This document shows, in pieces, positions 1 to 7,018 of a stretch of 35,511 nt of DNA. A model generated the notes under the pieces. That model was not told the DNA's origin and made no database searches. It saw only the letters and a list, made by a program, of their open reading frames with translations. The stretch lies in assembly GCA_949288335.1 (NCBI GenBank), contig CASEJU010000024.1, positions 1 through 35,511 of the forward strand, given 5' to 3'. The translations under genes were made by a program, and so were the position numbers. The stretch is from an uncultured bacterium. GTDB taxonomy: Bacteria > Bacillota_I > Bacilli_A > RF39 > UBA660. Each line of letters begins with the position of its first letter. The stretch's first letter is position 1.

Positions 1-129
1 CTCGCAACCCCTTTATTTATAAGGATTTCTTGGAGGGGTTAAATAAATTGGTATCAAGCATTGAATTGGATTATTATTCATTTTCATTACTTTCTCATAA
101 ATCTATTATATTATATCATGTTTTCGCTC

Positions 130-157
130 AAAGAAAAAAGTAGATATAAATCTACTC
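130..157 (-). terminator. intrinsic terminator after the DUF2798-like gene
   Basis: On the minus strand a 7-bp stem (AGTAGAT/ATCTACT, 4-nt loop) is followed by TTTTTTCTTT. It lies about 20 nt past the stop of the 177-695 gene. Bases 1-129 hold no gene I can support; the first 40 bases contain a weak AACCCC/GGGGTT inverted repeat. Confidence 0.75.
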
Positions 158-176
158 GATAAATTGTAATTTGTAT

Positions 177-695
177 TTATATACTAACAGTCTTAAATTT
201 ACTTTTGCTAATTCTATTGAAAATCGCTCTTACTATTGGTTGTATAAAGAATATTTGTGATAATAATGCAAATGGGAAATTTAAAACTATTTTTTGTAGC
301 CATGATGGAATGAAATTTATTATGAAATTAGTAAAATCTCCATTATAAATTCCAACATTAATTATCCCGTCATACAGTATAGTCGCTAAAAAACTCATTA
401 AAGGGCACATAATAAAAACAGTTGCTCCAATGATAGTTAATTCTACTATTAAAGGATGAGTGTTTTTAGGATTAGCTTTTTTGAATGCTATTTTGTTTGC
501 AAGAGGACTACCAATAAATATTTCACACAAATATGCAAGTATGAACTCTATTGGAATAAATATCCAAGAACTCTTGATAATATTTACATTAAACCCTCCA
601 GCTTCATAAGATGAACAATAAAAAACAAAACAAGGTACTGTGATTATAACAGTAATCAAAGCATAGACTAATTCTTGCTTTTTCTTTTTCGACAT
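177..695 (-). CDS. DUF2798-like integral membrane protein
   Basis: The 172-aa protein has a short basic N-terminus (MSKKKK) followed by about four hydrophobic segments (roughly residues 9-28, 43-62, 84-108 and 138-160). The segment CPLMSFLATI and the later NFPFALLSQIFFIQPIVR resemble the two conserved blocks of the DUF2798 family, small membrane proteins of unknown function; that assignment is from memory of the family pattern. The ATG at 695 has a good AAAGGAG ribosome site 8-9 nt upstream. The gene is monocistronic, with its own promoter (827-855), a structured 5' UTR and its own terminator. The long structured leader suggests regulation by a ligand or by an antisense RNA. No catalytic motif is visible. 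Confidence 0.6.
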   Translation of the reverse strand: MSKKKKQELVYALITVIITVPCFVFYCSSYEAGGFNVNIIKSSWIFIPIEFILAYLCEIFIGSPLANKIAFKKANPKNTHPLIVELTIIGATVFIMCPLMSFLATILYDGIINVGIYNGDFTNFIINFIPSWLQKIVLNFPFALLSQIFFIQPIVRAIFNRISKSKFKTVSI

Positions 696-716
696 AGAAC
701 AAACTCCTTTCTAAAC

Positions 717-798
717 ACAAAAAAACACATATAAGTAATAGCTACCATAAATCTAAAGTTCCGTAATCAGATTTACGTGCTATTAGCACTACATGTGT
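717..798 (-). ncRNA. structured 5' leader, candidate riboswitch or attenuator
   Basis: The transcript from the promoter at 827-855 can form a three-way junction. An outer 9-bp stem (790-798 with 725-733, one G-U pair) encloses a 5-bp hairpin GTGCU/AGCAC with a 3-nt loop and a second hairpin AAATCT/AGATTT with a 14-nt loop, then a linker containing GGTAGCTATTAC. The outer stem is followed directly by a run of seven T, so it could double as a terminator. I do not recognise a known riboswitch consensus (purine, preQ1, THF, c-di-GMP and fluoride were considered). The downstream gene is the DUF2798-like membrane protein. Confidence 0.4.
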
Positions 799-826
799 CG
801 TCTTTTGTATTAAATTTTATATTTAT

Positions 827-855
827 ATTTTATCGTTTTTTTCTTATTTTGTCAA
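827..855 (-). promoter_or_regulatory. sigma-A type promoter for the 177-695 gene
   Basis: Read on the minus strand: -35 TTGACA (850-855), 17-bp spacer, -10 TAAAAT (827-832). The predicted start near 820 gives a 5' UTR of about 125 nt. Confidence 0.75.
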
Positions 856-867
856 AGCACTAAATTA

Positions 868-1032
868 CTATTTGTTTTTATCCTTTATAAAACCAATTAT
901 TATTAAAGCAATTCCTATTATTGCTATTGGAATATATACATAATTAGGTACTTTGCATACAAATCTATCAATTCCTGTTAAAATGATATAAATTATTATG
1001 CCTATGCTAATAAGCCAACCTCTTTCTTTCAT
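868..1032 (-). CDS. small two-helix membrane protein, 54 aa
   Basis: A 54-codon frame begins at ATG 1032 after an excellent AAGGAGG site with 6-nt spacing and ends in TAG. It starts MKERGWLISI, has one hydrophobic stretch at about residues 6-20, a short loop containing the only Cys (DRFVCKVPN), and a second hydrophobic stretch at about 31-49 ending in the basic tail KDKNK. I do not recognise a family. It lies 21 nt after the stop of the Maf gene on the same strand, so it is probably the last gene of the acetyltransferase-Maf unit. It ends just before the promoter of the next gene, whose -35 box starts 12 nt away. Confidence 0.6.
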   Translation of the reverse strand: MKERGWLISIGIIIYIILTGIDRFVCKVPNYVYIPIAIIGIALIIIGFIKDKNK

Positions 1033-1053
1033 TTTGTTCCTCCTTATAAATTA

Positions 1054-1656
1054 CTATTTATTTATTTCTTCTAATAAATTAAAATCACTTATGCTATAAC
1101 CTAATCCTTTTAGTTTTTCGAATAAAAGACTTGGCGAGATTCCAAGTAAAGTATTATAATCTCCATCTATTTTATCAATAAATAAAGATGCCTTACCTAA
1201 AGGAGCATAACCAGAGCAGTTAAAGATGTTCTTTTCATTATTAACATACCAATTTATTTCATCATCAGTTATATTTTTAAAATAAACATCTGTTTTTGAT
1301 GAAAAAGTTATTGTTTTATTTTTATATAAATCTATTATTGTTATACCAGTATAAGCTTCATTTTTATTTCCACTAAAATTTTTTAAATTATTAATGGCTT
1401 CTTTTTTATTTTTAGGTTTTTCATATATCTTACCATTAAAATAAATGATTGTATCAGCCGCTATTATAATTGCTTTATCTTTAATTTTAAAAGATACATC
1501 TTTAGCTTTATTAAAAGAAAGCTCACAAACATATTTATCAGGCTCTTTTTCAGTACTATACTCATCTTTACTACTAGTTACAACCTCATATTTTAAACCT
1601 ATCATTTTAAATATATCTTGTCTTTGCTTAGAAGAAGATGCTAAAATTATTTTCAC
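1054..1656 (-). CDS. maf: Maf-family nucleoside triphosphate pyrophosphatase
   Basis: The 200-aa protein has the Maf signature throughout. The N-terminal ILASSSKQRQDIF is the substrate-binding loop (usually ASxSPRR), AADTII at about residue 66 carries the catalytic Asp, and GDYNTLLGIS near residue 165 matches the conserved GDYxNVVGLP. Maf proteins hydrolyse non-canonical or modified nucleoside triphosphates to monophosphates and are linked to septum formation in Bacillus. The loop reads SSSKQRQ rather than SPRR, a mild deviation. The ATG at 1656 follows AAAGGAGGTATAAAGTG, a clear ribosome site. The acetyltransferase gene is about 45 nt upstream and the 54-aa membrane protein follows. Confidence 0.85.
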   Translation of the reverse strand: MKIILASSSKQRQDIFKMIGLKYEVVTSSKDEYSTEKEPDKYVCELSFNKAKDVSFKIKDKAIIIAADTIIYFNGKIYEKPKNKKEAINNLKNFSGNKNEAYTGITIIDLYKNKTITFSSKTDVYFKNITDDEINWYVNNEKNIFNCSGYAPLGKASLFIDKIDGDYNTLLGISPSLLFEKLKGLGYSISDFNLLEEINK

Positions 1657-1702
1657 TTTATACCTCCTTTATAAGAACTTAAAAATAAAAGATATCTTAA
1701 TT

Positions 1703-2251
1703 TTACTTTACTATTTTAATATTATTCATATTAAATGTTTTTCCTATTATATACTTAATTAACTTTGAATTAGACATGTTACTATATCTTTTTTTTAATA
1801 TATCACTTGTTATTTCAATATTTTTATTTGTACATAAAACTTCATACATAACGCCATTATCTAGATAATATTTTCCAGTTTCAAAAAAACCATTTCTTAA
1901 ATAAAATTTTTTTCTTCTAAAGGCTAAATCATCGTCTTTCTTTTCAATACTTAAAAATATATTTTTATATTTTCTTTTTAGATCATTTAACACTCTAGAT
2001 CCATAACCTTTATTTCTAAATTCTTTATCAATTGCAAAATACATCAAATAACATAAATCATCACATTTTACAACGTAATAGATCCCAATTATTACATTTT
2101 TTAATGCAATCGAGTTTAACACTACGTTTTTTTCTTTTACAGTATATCTTAAAATTAAATAAGGAAACCTTTCATTTTTGGGAAAAGAATCAAAATATAT
2201 TTCTTTTATTTTATGTTTGTGTTTTGGATAACTAGCATACATTAAATTCAT
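1703..2251 (-). CDS. GNAT-family N-acetyltransferase
   Basis: The 182-aa protein has the GNAT acetyl-CoA binding motif A, FAIDKEFRNKGYGSRVLNDL, at about residues 72-91 (R/Q-x-x-G-x-G/A type), then FYLRNGFFETGKYY, the usual motif B element near the end of the fold. GNAT enzymes transfer acetyl groups to amines; the substrate cannot be told. Residues 140-182 are a lysine- and asparagine-rich tail beyond the GNAT core. The ATG at 2251 has a GGGAGAT site. It lies 16 nt after the YmdB gene and is probably co-transcribed with it. Confidence 0.75.
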   Translation of the reverse strand: MNLMYASYPKHKHKIKEIYFDSFPKNERFPYLILRYTVKEKNVVLNSIALKNVIIGIYYVVKCDDLCYLMYFAIDKEFRNKGYGSRVLNDLKRKYKNIFLSIEKKDDDLAFRRKKFYLRNGFFETGKYYLDNGVMYEVLCTNKNIEITSDILKKRYSNMSNSKLIKYIIGKTFNMNNIKIVK

Positions 2252-2267
2252 TTTAATTATCTCCCAT

Positions 2268-3053
2268 TTAATAAATAATTCTTTTTACTTCTTTTGTTTT
2301 ACCAGTTTTAACATCTATTTTAAATAACACACCGTTTATACTGCATTTATTATCACTTGATAAAATAGAATCGCTGTCCAATTCTTCTAGGTATCTTTTT
2401 ACCTCAAAATCCAAATCATAACCAATTGCAGAATTTATTGGTCCACACATTCATATATCGGTTATATAGCCTAATTTATTATATAAAATTTTATCATCGC
2501 TTGTTTGTACGTGTGTATGAGTACCATACAAAGCGCTTATTTTATCCTTTAGCATATGTGCCATAGAACGTTTTTCATTACAATATTCAGAATGAAAATC
2601 AATTATTCTTATTTTAACATCATCACTGGTATTATTAATTACATCATCAATAATTTTAAACCCATTTAAACTTGCTCCTAATCTTTTTCCTAATACGTTA
2701 CAAACAAGAATTTTTGTGCCACCGAAATTATAAATTCCATAACCTTTTTTGCGCGTATTTTCATCATAATTTACTGGAACTAATAATCTTTTATCATTAA
2801 TATCATAAATTTCTTTATTTGAATATGTATGATTACCCATTGTAACTACATCAACACCACAATTTAAAATTCTATAAAATAGCTTTTTTGTAATTCCTCT
2901 TGCGTTTGCAACGTTTTCACCATTAGCAATCACAAAATGAACATTATAATCTTTTTTTATTTTACTAAGGTTTTCTTCTAAATAGTTTAAAGCAGCCTCA
3001 CCAACAATATCACCAAGTGCTAAAACGTTAATTTCTAATTCTTCTTGATTCAT
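2268..3053 (-). pseudogene. ymdB: YmdB-like metallophosphoesterase interrupted by an in-frame TGA
   Basis: One continuous frame encodes a normal-length YmdB/TIGR00282-type phosphodiesterase (about 261 codons) except for a TGA at 2451-2453. Before it stand the family blocks: ALGDIVGEAAL at the N-terminus, ANGENVANARGITK near residue 45, VTMGNHTYSNKEI near 72, DFHSEYCNEKRS near 155 and YGTHTHVQT near 180. After it the frame continues MCGPINSAIGYD, matching the TDVGMTGPxxSxxG end block of the family. The TGA falls on the Gly codon of TDxGM, so a single GGA-to-TGA change explains it. The downstream part has its own ATG but no ribosome site. YmdB degrades cyclic nucleotides in Bacillus. Alternatives are stop read-through or a base error. 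A clear AAAGGAG site precedes the ATG at 3053. Confidence 0.75.
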
Positions 3054-3121
3054 AATATCACTCCTTTACTTATAAAGAAATTATATCATATTTTGTATTA
3101 AATATTTTATAAATCTATCTT

Positions 3122-3169
3122 AAAAAATAAAAGGCCCCAAGTACATGAAGAGACTCAAAATTAACTTGG
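3122..3169 (-). terminator. probable intrinsic terminator
   Basis: Minus-strand CCAAGT pairs with ACTTGG across a 21-nt loop, followed by GGCC and TTTTATTTTTT. It ends the unit containing the broken 3188-3724 gene. Confidence 0.5.
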
Positions 3170-3187
3170 ATTAAATTATTAATATAT

Positions 3188-3724
3188 TTATAAAATTAAA
3201 TCAAGAATATTTTTATCTGGCTTCATAATACCTTGAAAGTATTTTACTTTTCTAAATGAGGCATCATACCATGTTACTAATTCTTGTAAGTTTGTAGTTT
3301 CTTCTGTTAAATACCAAGCTCCCTTAATACGTTCTTCTTTTTCGTAATCATGAATCAATAAATATTTATTATCAAATATTACAAAGTCTTTTAATGGGAT
3401 ATTGTTATACTTTTTTATATCATTATATTTAATAAATTCTCCTAAATAGTTACTAAGATAATAACTATAGTATTCATATTTTATATAATCTGATATAAGA
3501 AATTCTATTAGGTGTAATCTTTTCATACTTATGTTCTTACTTAGTGCTGATATATAAAATGGTTTATCTAAAATTTTATTTTGTTTTAGTTTTTTAGAAA
3601 ATAAATTGTAATTTTTATTTATTAAATCATATATAGGGCATTCATTTAGCTCATCATATTTTTAATTAAATTCACTTAACGATAAATATATTGCTTTATC
3701 TATAAATTTTTGCATATCAAGCAT
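3188..3724 (-). pseudogene. unknown protein gene with an early in-frame TAA
   Basis: From the ATG at 3724, which has a good GGAGTAATAGTA ribosome region, the frame runs 178 codons to 3188 with a single TAA at codon 21 (3662-3664). The first 20 residues start MLDMQKFIDKAIYLSLSEFN; after the stop the frame continues KYDELNECPIYDLINKNYN and on into the 112-residue part starting at 3526. Keeping one frame across the stop, with similar composition on both sides, points to a nonsense mutation in one gene of about 178 aa. The ATG at 3526 lacks a ribosome site. The C-terminal half is rich in aromatic residues (GAWYLTEETTNLQELVTWYD). I recognise no family. Confidence 0.6.
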
Positions 3725-3761
3725 TACTATTACTCCACTTATATTTACATTTTTATATATT

Positions 3762-3787
3762 AAAAAGTGCCAATATTAGGCACTTTT
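3762..3787 (-). terminator. intrinsic terminator after the 55-aa peptide gene
   Basis: Minus strand: AAAAGTGCC, 7-nt loop, GGCACTTTTT. A 9-bp stem with a T tail. Confidence 0.85.
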
Positions 3788-3800
3788 GATTAAAACTAAA

Positions 3801-3968
3801 CTATTTTGTCCCATCACTTTCCTCAAATATTTTACTCATTATTTTTCTAATTATAATTATTAATGCAGCAATAATTTTAACACTTAAAAATATGTTAATA
3901 ATTTGTATTATATCTAAAATTTGAACGATGAGACATTTATGTTTAATTAAAAATTTCTTTAATTTCAT
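3801..3968 (-). CDS. small hydrophobic peptide, 55 aa
   Basis: The ATG at 3968 has an AAGGTGAG ribosome site. The peptide begins with the very basic MKLKKFLIKHK, has hydrophobic stretches at about residues 12-28 and 30-46 separated by a short turn, and ends in the acidic EESDGTK. It sits at the end of its own transcription unit (promoter 4288-4316, terminator 3762-3787) behind a leader of about 310 nt with long inverted repeats. Small basic-hydrophobic peptides with long structured leaders recall type I toxins, but I see no match to Fst, TxpA or Bsr peptides and have not found an antisense promoter. The function is unknown. Confidence 0.5.
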   Translation of the reverse strand: MKLKKFLIKHKCLIVQILDIIQIINIFLSVKIIAALIIIIRKIMSKIFEESDGTK

Positions 3969-3969
3969 A

Positions 3970-4287
3970 AATCTCACCTTCATTTAAAGGCAAGATAACT
4001 TTTTTACAATAGCAAAATCATTAGCAAAATAATTTTTTTATGCAGTATAAATTATCTTGCCTTTTTTATTTTTACTTCTAATCAAGATAATCTACACTTC
4101 CTTTCTTTATTTTTTTCGTGATTATCTTTTTTTCGTTTAAAAAGGCCCAAGAAATAAGCCATCACGTTTTACTATAATTAAATACATAAAGCGTGATTAA
4201 CCATCATCTTTACATCTTTTCTTGCTTCAAATATCGTAATAATATTTAACATAATCAATCACGCTCCTTTCTTCTTATTACAAGTTA
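3970..4287 (-). other. hairpin-rich leader with two or three tiny ORFs
   Basis: This stretch lies between a strong minus-strand promoter and the 55-aa peptide gene. It contains a GGCAAGATAA/TTATCTTGCC inverted repeat whose right arm ends just before the peptide's ribosome site; a GCGTGATT/AATCACGC pair about 60 nt apart, the first arm beside an AAAGGAG site; and two more CGTGAT/ATCACG arms that could swap partners with it. Short frames are present: 24 codons at 4178-4252 (MLNIITIFEARK..., with an SD) and 26 codons at 4082-4162 (MAYFLGLFKRKK..., weak SD). A small GGCTT/GGGCC hairpin followed by TTTTT lies near 4142-4158. Competing stems plus short ORFs suggest an attenuator, but this is not proven. 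Confidence 0.35.
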
Positions 4288-4316
4288 AATATAACTTAAT
4301 TGTAAATATTTGTCAA
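4288..4316 (-). promoter_or_regulatory. sigma-A type promoter
   Basis: Minus strand: -35 TTGACA (4311-4316), 17-bp spacer, -10 TATATT (4288-4293). The -35 lies in a TGTCAAC/GTTGACA inverted repeat (4311-4331). Confidence 0.75.
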
Positions 4317-4332
4317 CTATTTTCGTTGACAA

Positions 4333-4358
4333 TAACGCGTAATAAAAAATACGCGTTA
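4333..4358 (-). terminator. hairpin at the end of lepB
   Basis: A perfect 9-bp inverted repeat TAACGCGTA/TACGCGTTA lies just past the lepB stop. There is no T tail after the stem, so it is a weak terminator or a 3' stabilising hairpin. Confidence 0.4.
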
Positions 4359-4366
4359 GCGTATTC

Positions 4367-4894
4367 TTACTTAATCTTATTAATTTTATTCAAAGGAAAT
4401 ATCCTAATGCTTGCGTGCCCTAATATATCCTTTTTGTCAACAAGACCTACACCAAGTCTTGAATCAGTGGAATTAGGTCTGTTATCACCGACCACGAAAT
4501 ACTTATCACCTGGTATTGTTAAATATCCTATGGACTCTAATTTAAAATCACTAGTTTCTTTGTGTTTAAAATCTTCTTCTTCTACAATAAAACCATCGAT
4601 GTATAAATTACCATCTTTATACTCAACGTGTTCTCCAGGAAGGCCAATTACTCTTTTTATTATTTTCTCACCCTTCCAATCAACAACAACCACGTCAAAC
4701 CTTTTAATACCATTTAATTTATAACTTAATTTATTTAATAATATAACGTTGTTATCATAAAGTGTCGGTTCCATTGATGGCCCATCTACAACCGCTGGAG
4801 TTATTATAAAAGTTCTTATTAAAACAACAACTATCACAACTATTACATATGGATATACGTTTTTTATAATCTTTTTTATTCTTTCTTTATTCAT
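4367..4894 (-). CDS. lepB: signal peptidase I
   Basis: The 175-aa type I signal peptidase cleaves signal peptides from secreted proteins at the outer face of the membrane. One N-terminal membrane segment (about residues 11-31) precedes the catalytic Ser in DGPSMEPTL (near 40) and the catalytic Lys in KRVIGLPGEH (near 80), followed by GDNRPNSTDSR, the conserved box E. This is the small Gram-positive form. I choose the ATG at 4894 because AGGTGGG stands 5 nt upstream; an ATG 9 nt further upstream would overlap that site. It follows rplS, separated by the rplS terminator. Confidence 0.93.
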   Translation of the reverse strand: MNKERIKKIIKNVYPYVIVVIVVVLIRTFIITPAVVDGPSMEPTLYDNNVILLNKLSYKLNGIKRFDVVVVDWKGEKIIKRVIGLPGEHVEYKDGNLYIDGFIVEEEDFKHKETSDFKLESIGYLTIPGDKYFVVGDNRPNSTDSRLGVGLVDKKDILGHASIRIFPLNKINKIK

Positions 4895-4908
4895 AAGTCC
4901 CACCTAAC

Positions 4909-4936
4909 AAAAAATAAGGCATAAATAGCCTTATTA
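4909..4936 (-). terminator. intrinsic terminator after rplS
   Basis: Minus strand: AATAAGGC, 6-nt loop, GCCTTATT then TTTTT. It overlaps the rplS stop and is followed by the lepB ribosome site, so lepB transcription depends on partial read-through or an unseen promoter. Confidence 0.8.
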
Positions 4937-5272
4937 ATTTCTTTCTTTTAATTTCCATTGGCCAACTATATCTCTAGCATAATATAACTTAGCACGTCTT
5001 GCCTTACCTTTTCTTACAACGGTAATAGAATCAAGTTTTGGAGAATGTACTGGGAATATTCTTTCAACACCTATACCAGAAGACATTTTACGTACCGTAA
5101 AAGTTTCCGATACACCAGTTCCTTTACGTGAAATTACAACGCCTTCAAACGCTTGAATTCTTTCTTTTTTTCCCTCGATAATTCTTACTCCAACTCTTAC
5201 GGTATCTCCTACCCTAAACTCTGGAACCGAAGGATTTAACTGTTTGTTTGTAATCTTTTCAATCTTGTTCAT
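4934..5272 (-). CDS. rplS: 50S ribosomal protein L19
   Basis: The 112-aa protein is close to the usual 115 aa. The family blocks are [46 protein letters not shown] and a C-terminal [10 protein letters not shown]. bL19 sits at the 30S-50S interface. The start at 5272 ([11 protein letters not shown]) is preceded by AAGGAGACTTAAGAAAAAA, a somewhat long spacing. Longer frames upstream run into the leader RNA and are unlikely. It has its own promoter inside the classic rimM-trmD-rplS order. Confidence 0.95.
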   Translation of the reverse strand: MNKIEKITNKQLNPSVPEFRVGDTVRVGVRIIEGKKERIQAFEGVVISRKGTGVSETFTVRKMSSGIGVERIFPVHSPKLDSITVVRKGKARRAKLYYARDIVGQWKLKERN

Positions 5273-5284
5273 TTTTTTCTTAAG

Positions 5285-5348
5285 TCTCCTTCCTAAAATA
5301 TATAACCAGCAATCATGCATAATTAGTTGCGGCGGATTGCTTTTTTCA
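5285..5348 (-). ncRNA. rplS leader RNA (L19-leader-like)
   Basis: Between the promoter and the rplS ribosome site, minus-strand GCAATC pairs with GATTGC across a loop containing CGCCGCAAC, directly upstream of AGGAAGGAG. Firmicutes have an L19 autoregulatory leader at this position; placement and hairpin agree, but I could not check the covariance model. Confidence 0.45.
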
Positions 5349-5357
5349 AACATTAAG

Positions 5358-5386
5358 ATTCTAACATATAATCAAAAATAGTGCAA
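5358..5386 (-). promoter_or_regulatory. promoter for rplS
   Basis: Minus strand: -35 TTGCAC (5381-5386), 17-bp spacer, -10 TAGAAT (5358-5363). It lies in the trmD-rplS gap. Confidence 0.65.
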
Positions 5387-5395
5387 GCTATTTAT

Positions 5396-6535
5396 TTAAA
5401 ATTGATTTTTAGTAAAATCTTCTACTAACTTATTTATTTTTTTAATTTCTTTATCAAGCACTTTTTTACCTATATATTCTTGGTACGTACTTATTATCAT
5501 TTGTTTTAACATTTCGGCTTCCGTTAAAACTTTTCTTGTTTTATTATCATTTCTTTCGAATAAAGCCATGTTAAGACGGTTTGATAAAACATCTATTTTC
5601 TTATGAATGTTTTTTAGTGCCACTTTAAATGCAAAATCATTTTTAACGATTAGTATCTTGGTTATTCCACCATCTTTGCTTTTACCTTTTAGTTTATATC
5701 CTTTTAATTCTTTTGGATTAAAAATCGTTATGGCAACTAACTTTTCTTCTTTTATAACCTTGTAACTTTTGTTTTTATTATCCTTTATTATGGTTACCTT
5801 TATATCTTTTACATCATCAATTTTAATTCGTCTACCCGATTTTTTTATACCCTCTTTTTTTAACACAAAGCGTGGTTTAATTAAATCAGGTCTTTTTTCT
5901 TTTGTTATCTCAAGTTGTTTTTCACATCTCCATTTTTTTATTTTTTCATGATCACCGGAAAGAAGAACTTCGGGAACCTTCATTCCGTTATAATCCCTAG
6001 GCTTTGTATAAGTAGGATAATCTAATAAGTTGTTATTAAACGAATCGTTTAAGTGTGATTCTTCTTCTATTACCCCAGGAATTAATCTTATAACGGAATC
6101 TGCTATTACCATGGAAGGTAATTCACCACCGGTTAAAACGTAATCTCCTATTGATATTTCTTCATCGCAAATACTTTTTATTCTTTCGTCGAATCCTTCA
6201 TAATGGCCACACACCAAGATTAAATGCTCTTCCTTAGATAGTTCATACGCTTTTTTTTGGTTATATGGCACGCCTTGCGGTGAAAGCAAAATAATTTTAC
6301 TTTTTTCTTTTTTTAAGCTTTTTAACGCATCGAAAATGGGTTGACACATAAGTACCATACCTTGCCCACCACCGTACGGCGTATCATCTACTTTTTTATG
6401 TTTATCTTTTGAAAAATCTCTAAAATTACACGTATTTATCGTTACTTTTCCCAAATCAATTGCCCTTTTAATAATTGATTCATTTTTAAACCCATCAAAC
6501 ATTTCTGGAAAAAGTGTTAGTATGTCTATTTTCAT
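5396..6535 (-). CDS. trmD: tRNA (guanine-N1)-methyltransferase with a long C-terminal extension
   Basis: TrmD methylates G37 of tRNAs using SAM. Residues 1 to about 222 are canonical: MKIDILTLFPEMF start, DDTPYGGGQGMV near 50, LSPQGVPYNQ near 84, the knotted SAM site CGHYEGFDERI and SIGDYVLTGGELP at 109-140, and the C-terminal KWRCEKQLEITKEKRPDL. TrmD normally ends near 240 aa; this protein has 379. The extra ~155 residues hold a lysine-rich, beta-like part (about 230-310), including KLVAITIFNPKELKGYKL, and a helical part (310-379). No frameshift or stop separates it. The ATG overlaps the rimM stop (ATGA), so the pair is translationally coupled. Confidence 0.93.
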   Translation of the reverse strand: MKIDILTLFPEMFDGFKNESIIKRAIDLGKVTINTCNFRDFSKDKHKKVDDTPYGGGQGMVLMCQPIFDALKSLKKEKSKIILLSPQGVPYNQKKAYELSKEEHLILVCGHYEGFDERIKSICDEEISIGDYVLTGGELPSMVIADSVIRLIPGVIEEESHLNDSFNNNLLDYPTYTKPRDYNGMKVPEVLLSGDHEKIKKWRCEKQLEITKEKRPDLIKPRFVLKKEGIKKSGRRIKIDDVKDIKVTIIKDNKNKSYKVIKEEKLVAITIFNPKELKGYKLKGKSKDGGITKILIVKNDFAFKVALKNIHKKIDVLSNRLNMALFERNDNKTRKVLTEAEMLKQMIISTYQEYIGKKVLDKEIKKINKLVEDFTKNQF

Positions 6536-7017
6536 GATAACAGTCCCTTCACATCGTTTACGATAACCTCTTTTTTATCTGGATCAACCTTATTGATAAA
6601 AGCCTTTACATATGGTATTAATCCATTGTTATCTAAAACCAAAACTTCATTAGCAGGAGTATCCATAACATCTTTTATAACCCCAACCTTTTTACCATTT
6701 ATTATAACATCATATCCAATTAAATCAACCGATAAAAAAGTATTTTCATCCAATTTTAAATCCTCTTTATTTATGTATACTAAAGATCCTTTTAAATGCT
6801 CTATTAAATTTATGTTGTAATTATCCTTAAACACAACCATATCAAAGTTTTTATGCCTCCTATAGCTTTCTACTTCGTATTTAACACGGCCTTTTCCAAC
6901 GTAAAAGAAAAAACCTTTAACAAACACTTTATCTTTATGCCTAAAGTTTGAAATTATTCTAACTTCTCCTTTTATACCATGGGTATTAACTAGTTTACCA
7001 ATGCACAAATACTCCAT
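6532..7017 (-). CDS. rimM: ribosome maturation factor RimM
   Basis: The 161-aa protein starts MEYLCIGKLVNTHGIKGEV, the RimM N-terminal signature (G-K-x-x-x-x-H-G-I-K/R-G). The second, PRC-barrel domain contains DLIGYDVIINGKKVGVIKDV and PANEVLVL and ends VIVNDVKGLL. RimM binds S19 and helps mature the 30S head. I use the ATG at 7017 (AAGGAG 9 nt upstream); the ATG at 7026 would lie in that site. It overlaps trmD by 4 nt and begins 2 nt before the end of the upstream methyltransferase, giving a tightly coupled trio. Confidence 0.93.
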   Translation of the reverse strand: MEYLCIGKLVNTHGIKGEVRIISNFRHKDKVFVKGFFFYVGKGRVKYEVESYRRHKNFDMVVFKDNYNINLIEHLKGSLVYINKEDLKLDENTFLSVDLIGYDVIINGKKVGVIKDVMDTPANEVLVLDNNGLIPYVKAFINKVDPDKKEVIVNDVKGLLS

Positions 7018-7018
7018 T

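Noticed and set aside
1-60. Phage attachment site or tRNA end at the left edge
   Set aside because: AACCCC/GGGGTT inverted repeat and TAAGGATTTC recall att cores, but no tRNA fold, integrase or second copy is present.
2268-2450. 60-codon frame after the YmdB part as an independent gene
   Set aside because: No ribosome site before its ATG; the sequence is the missing YmdB C-terminus in the same frame, so it is treated as one broken gene.
2268-3053. UGA decoded as Trp or Gly (codes 4 or 25)
   Set aside because: Several genes end in TGA (rimM, vanZ, yqzL) and the other conserved genes show no in-frame TGA.
4311-4340. Plus-strand promoter TTGACAATAACGCG
   Set aside because: No -10 box at the right distance and no plus-strand gene downstream; it is the mirror arm of the minus-strand -35 repeat.
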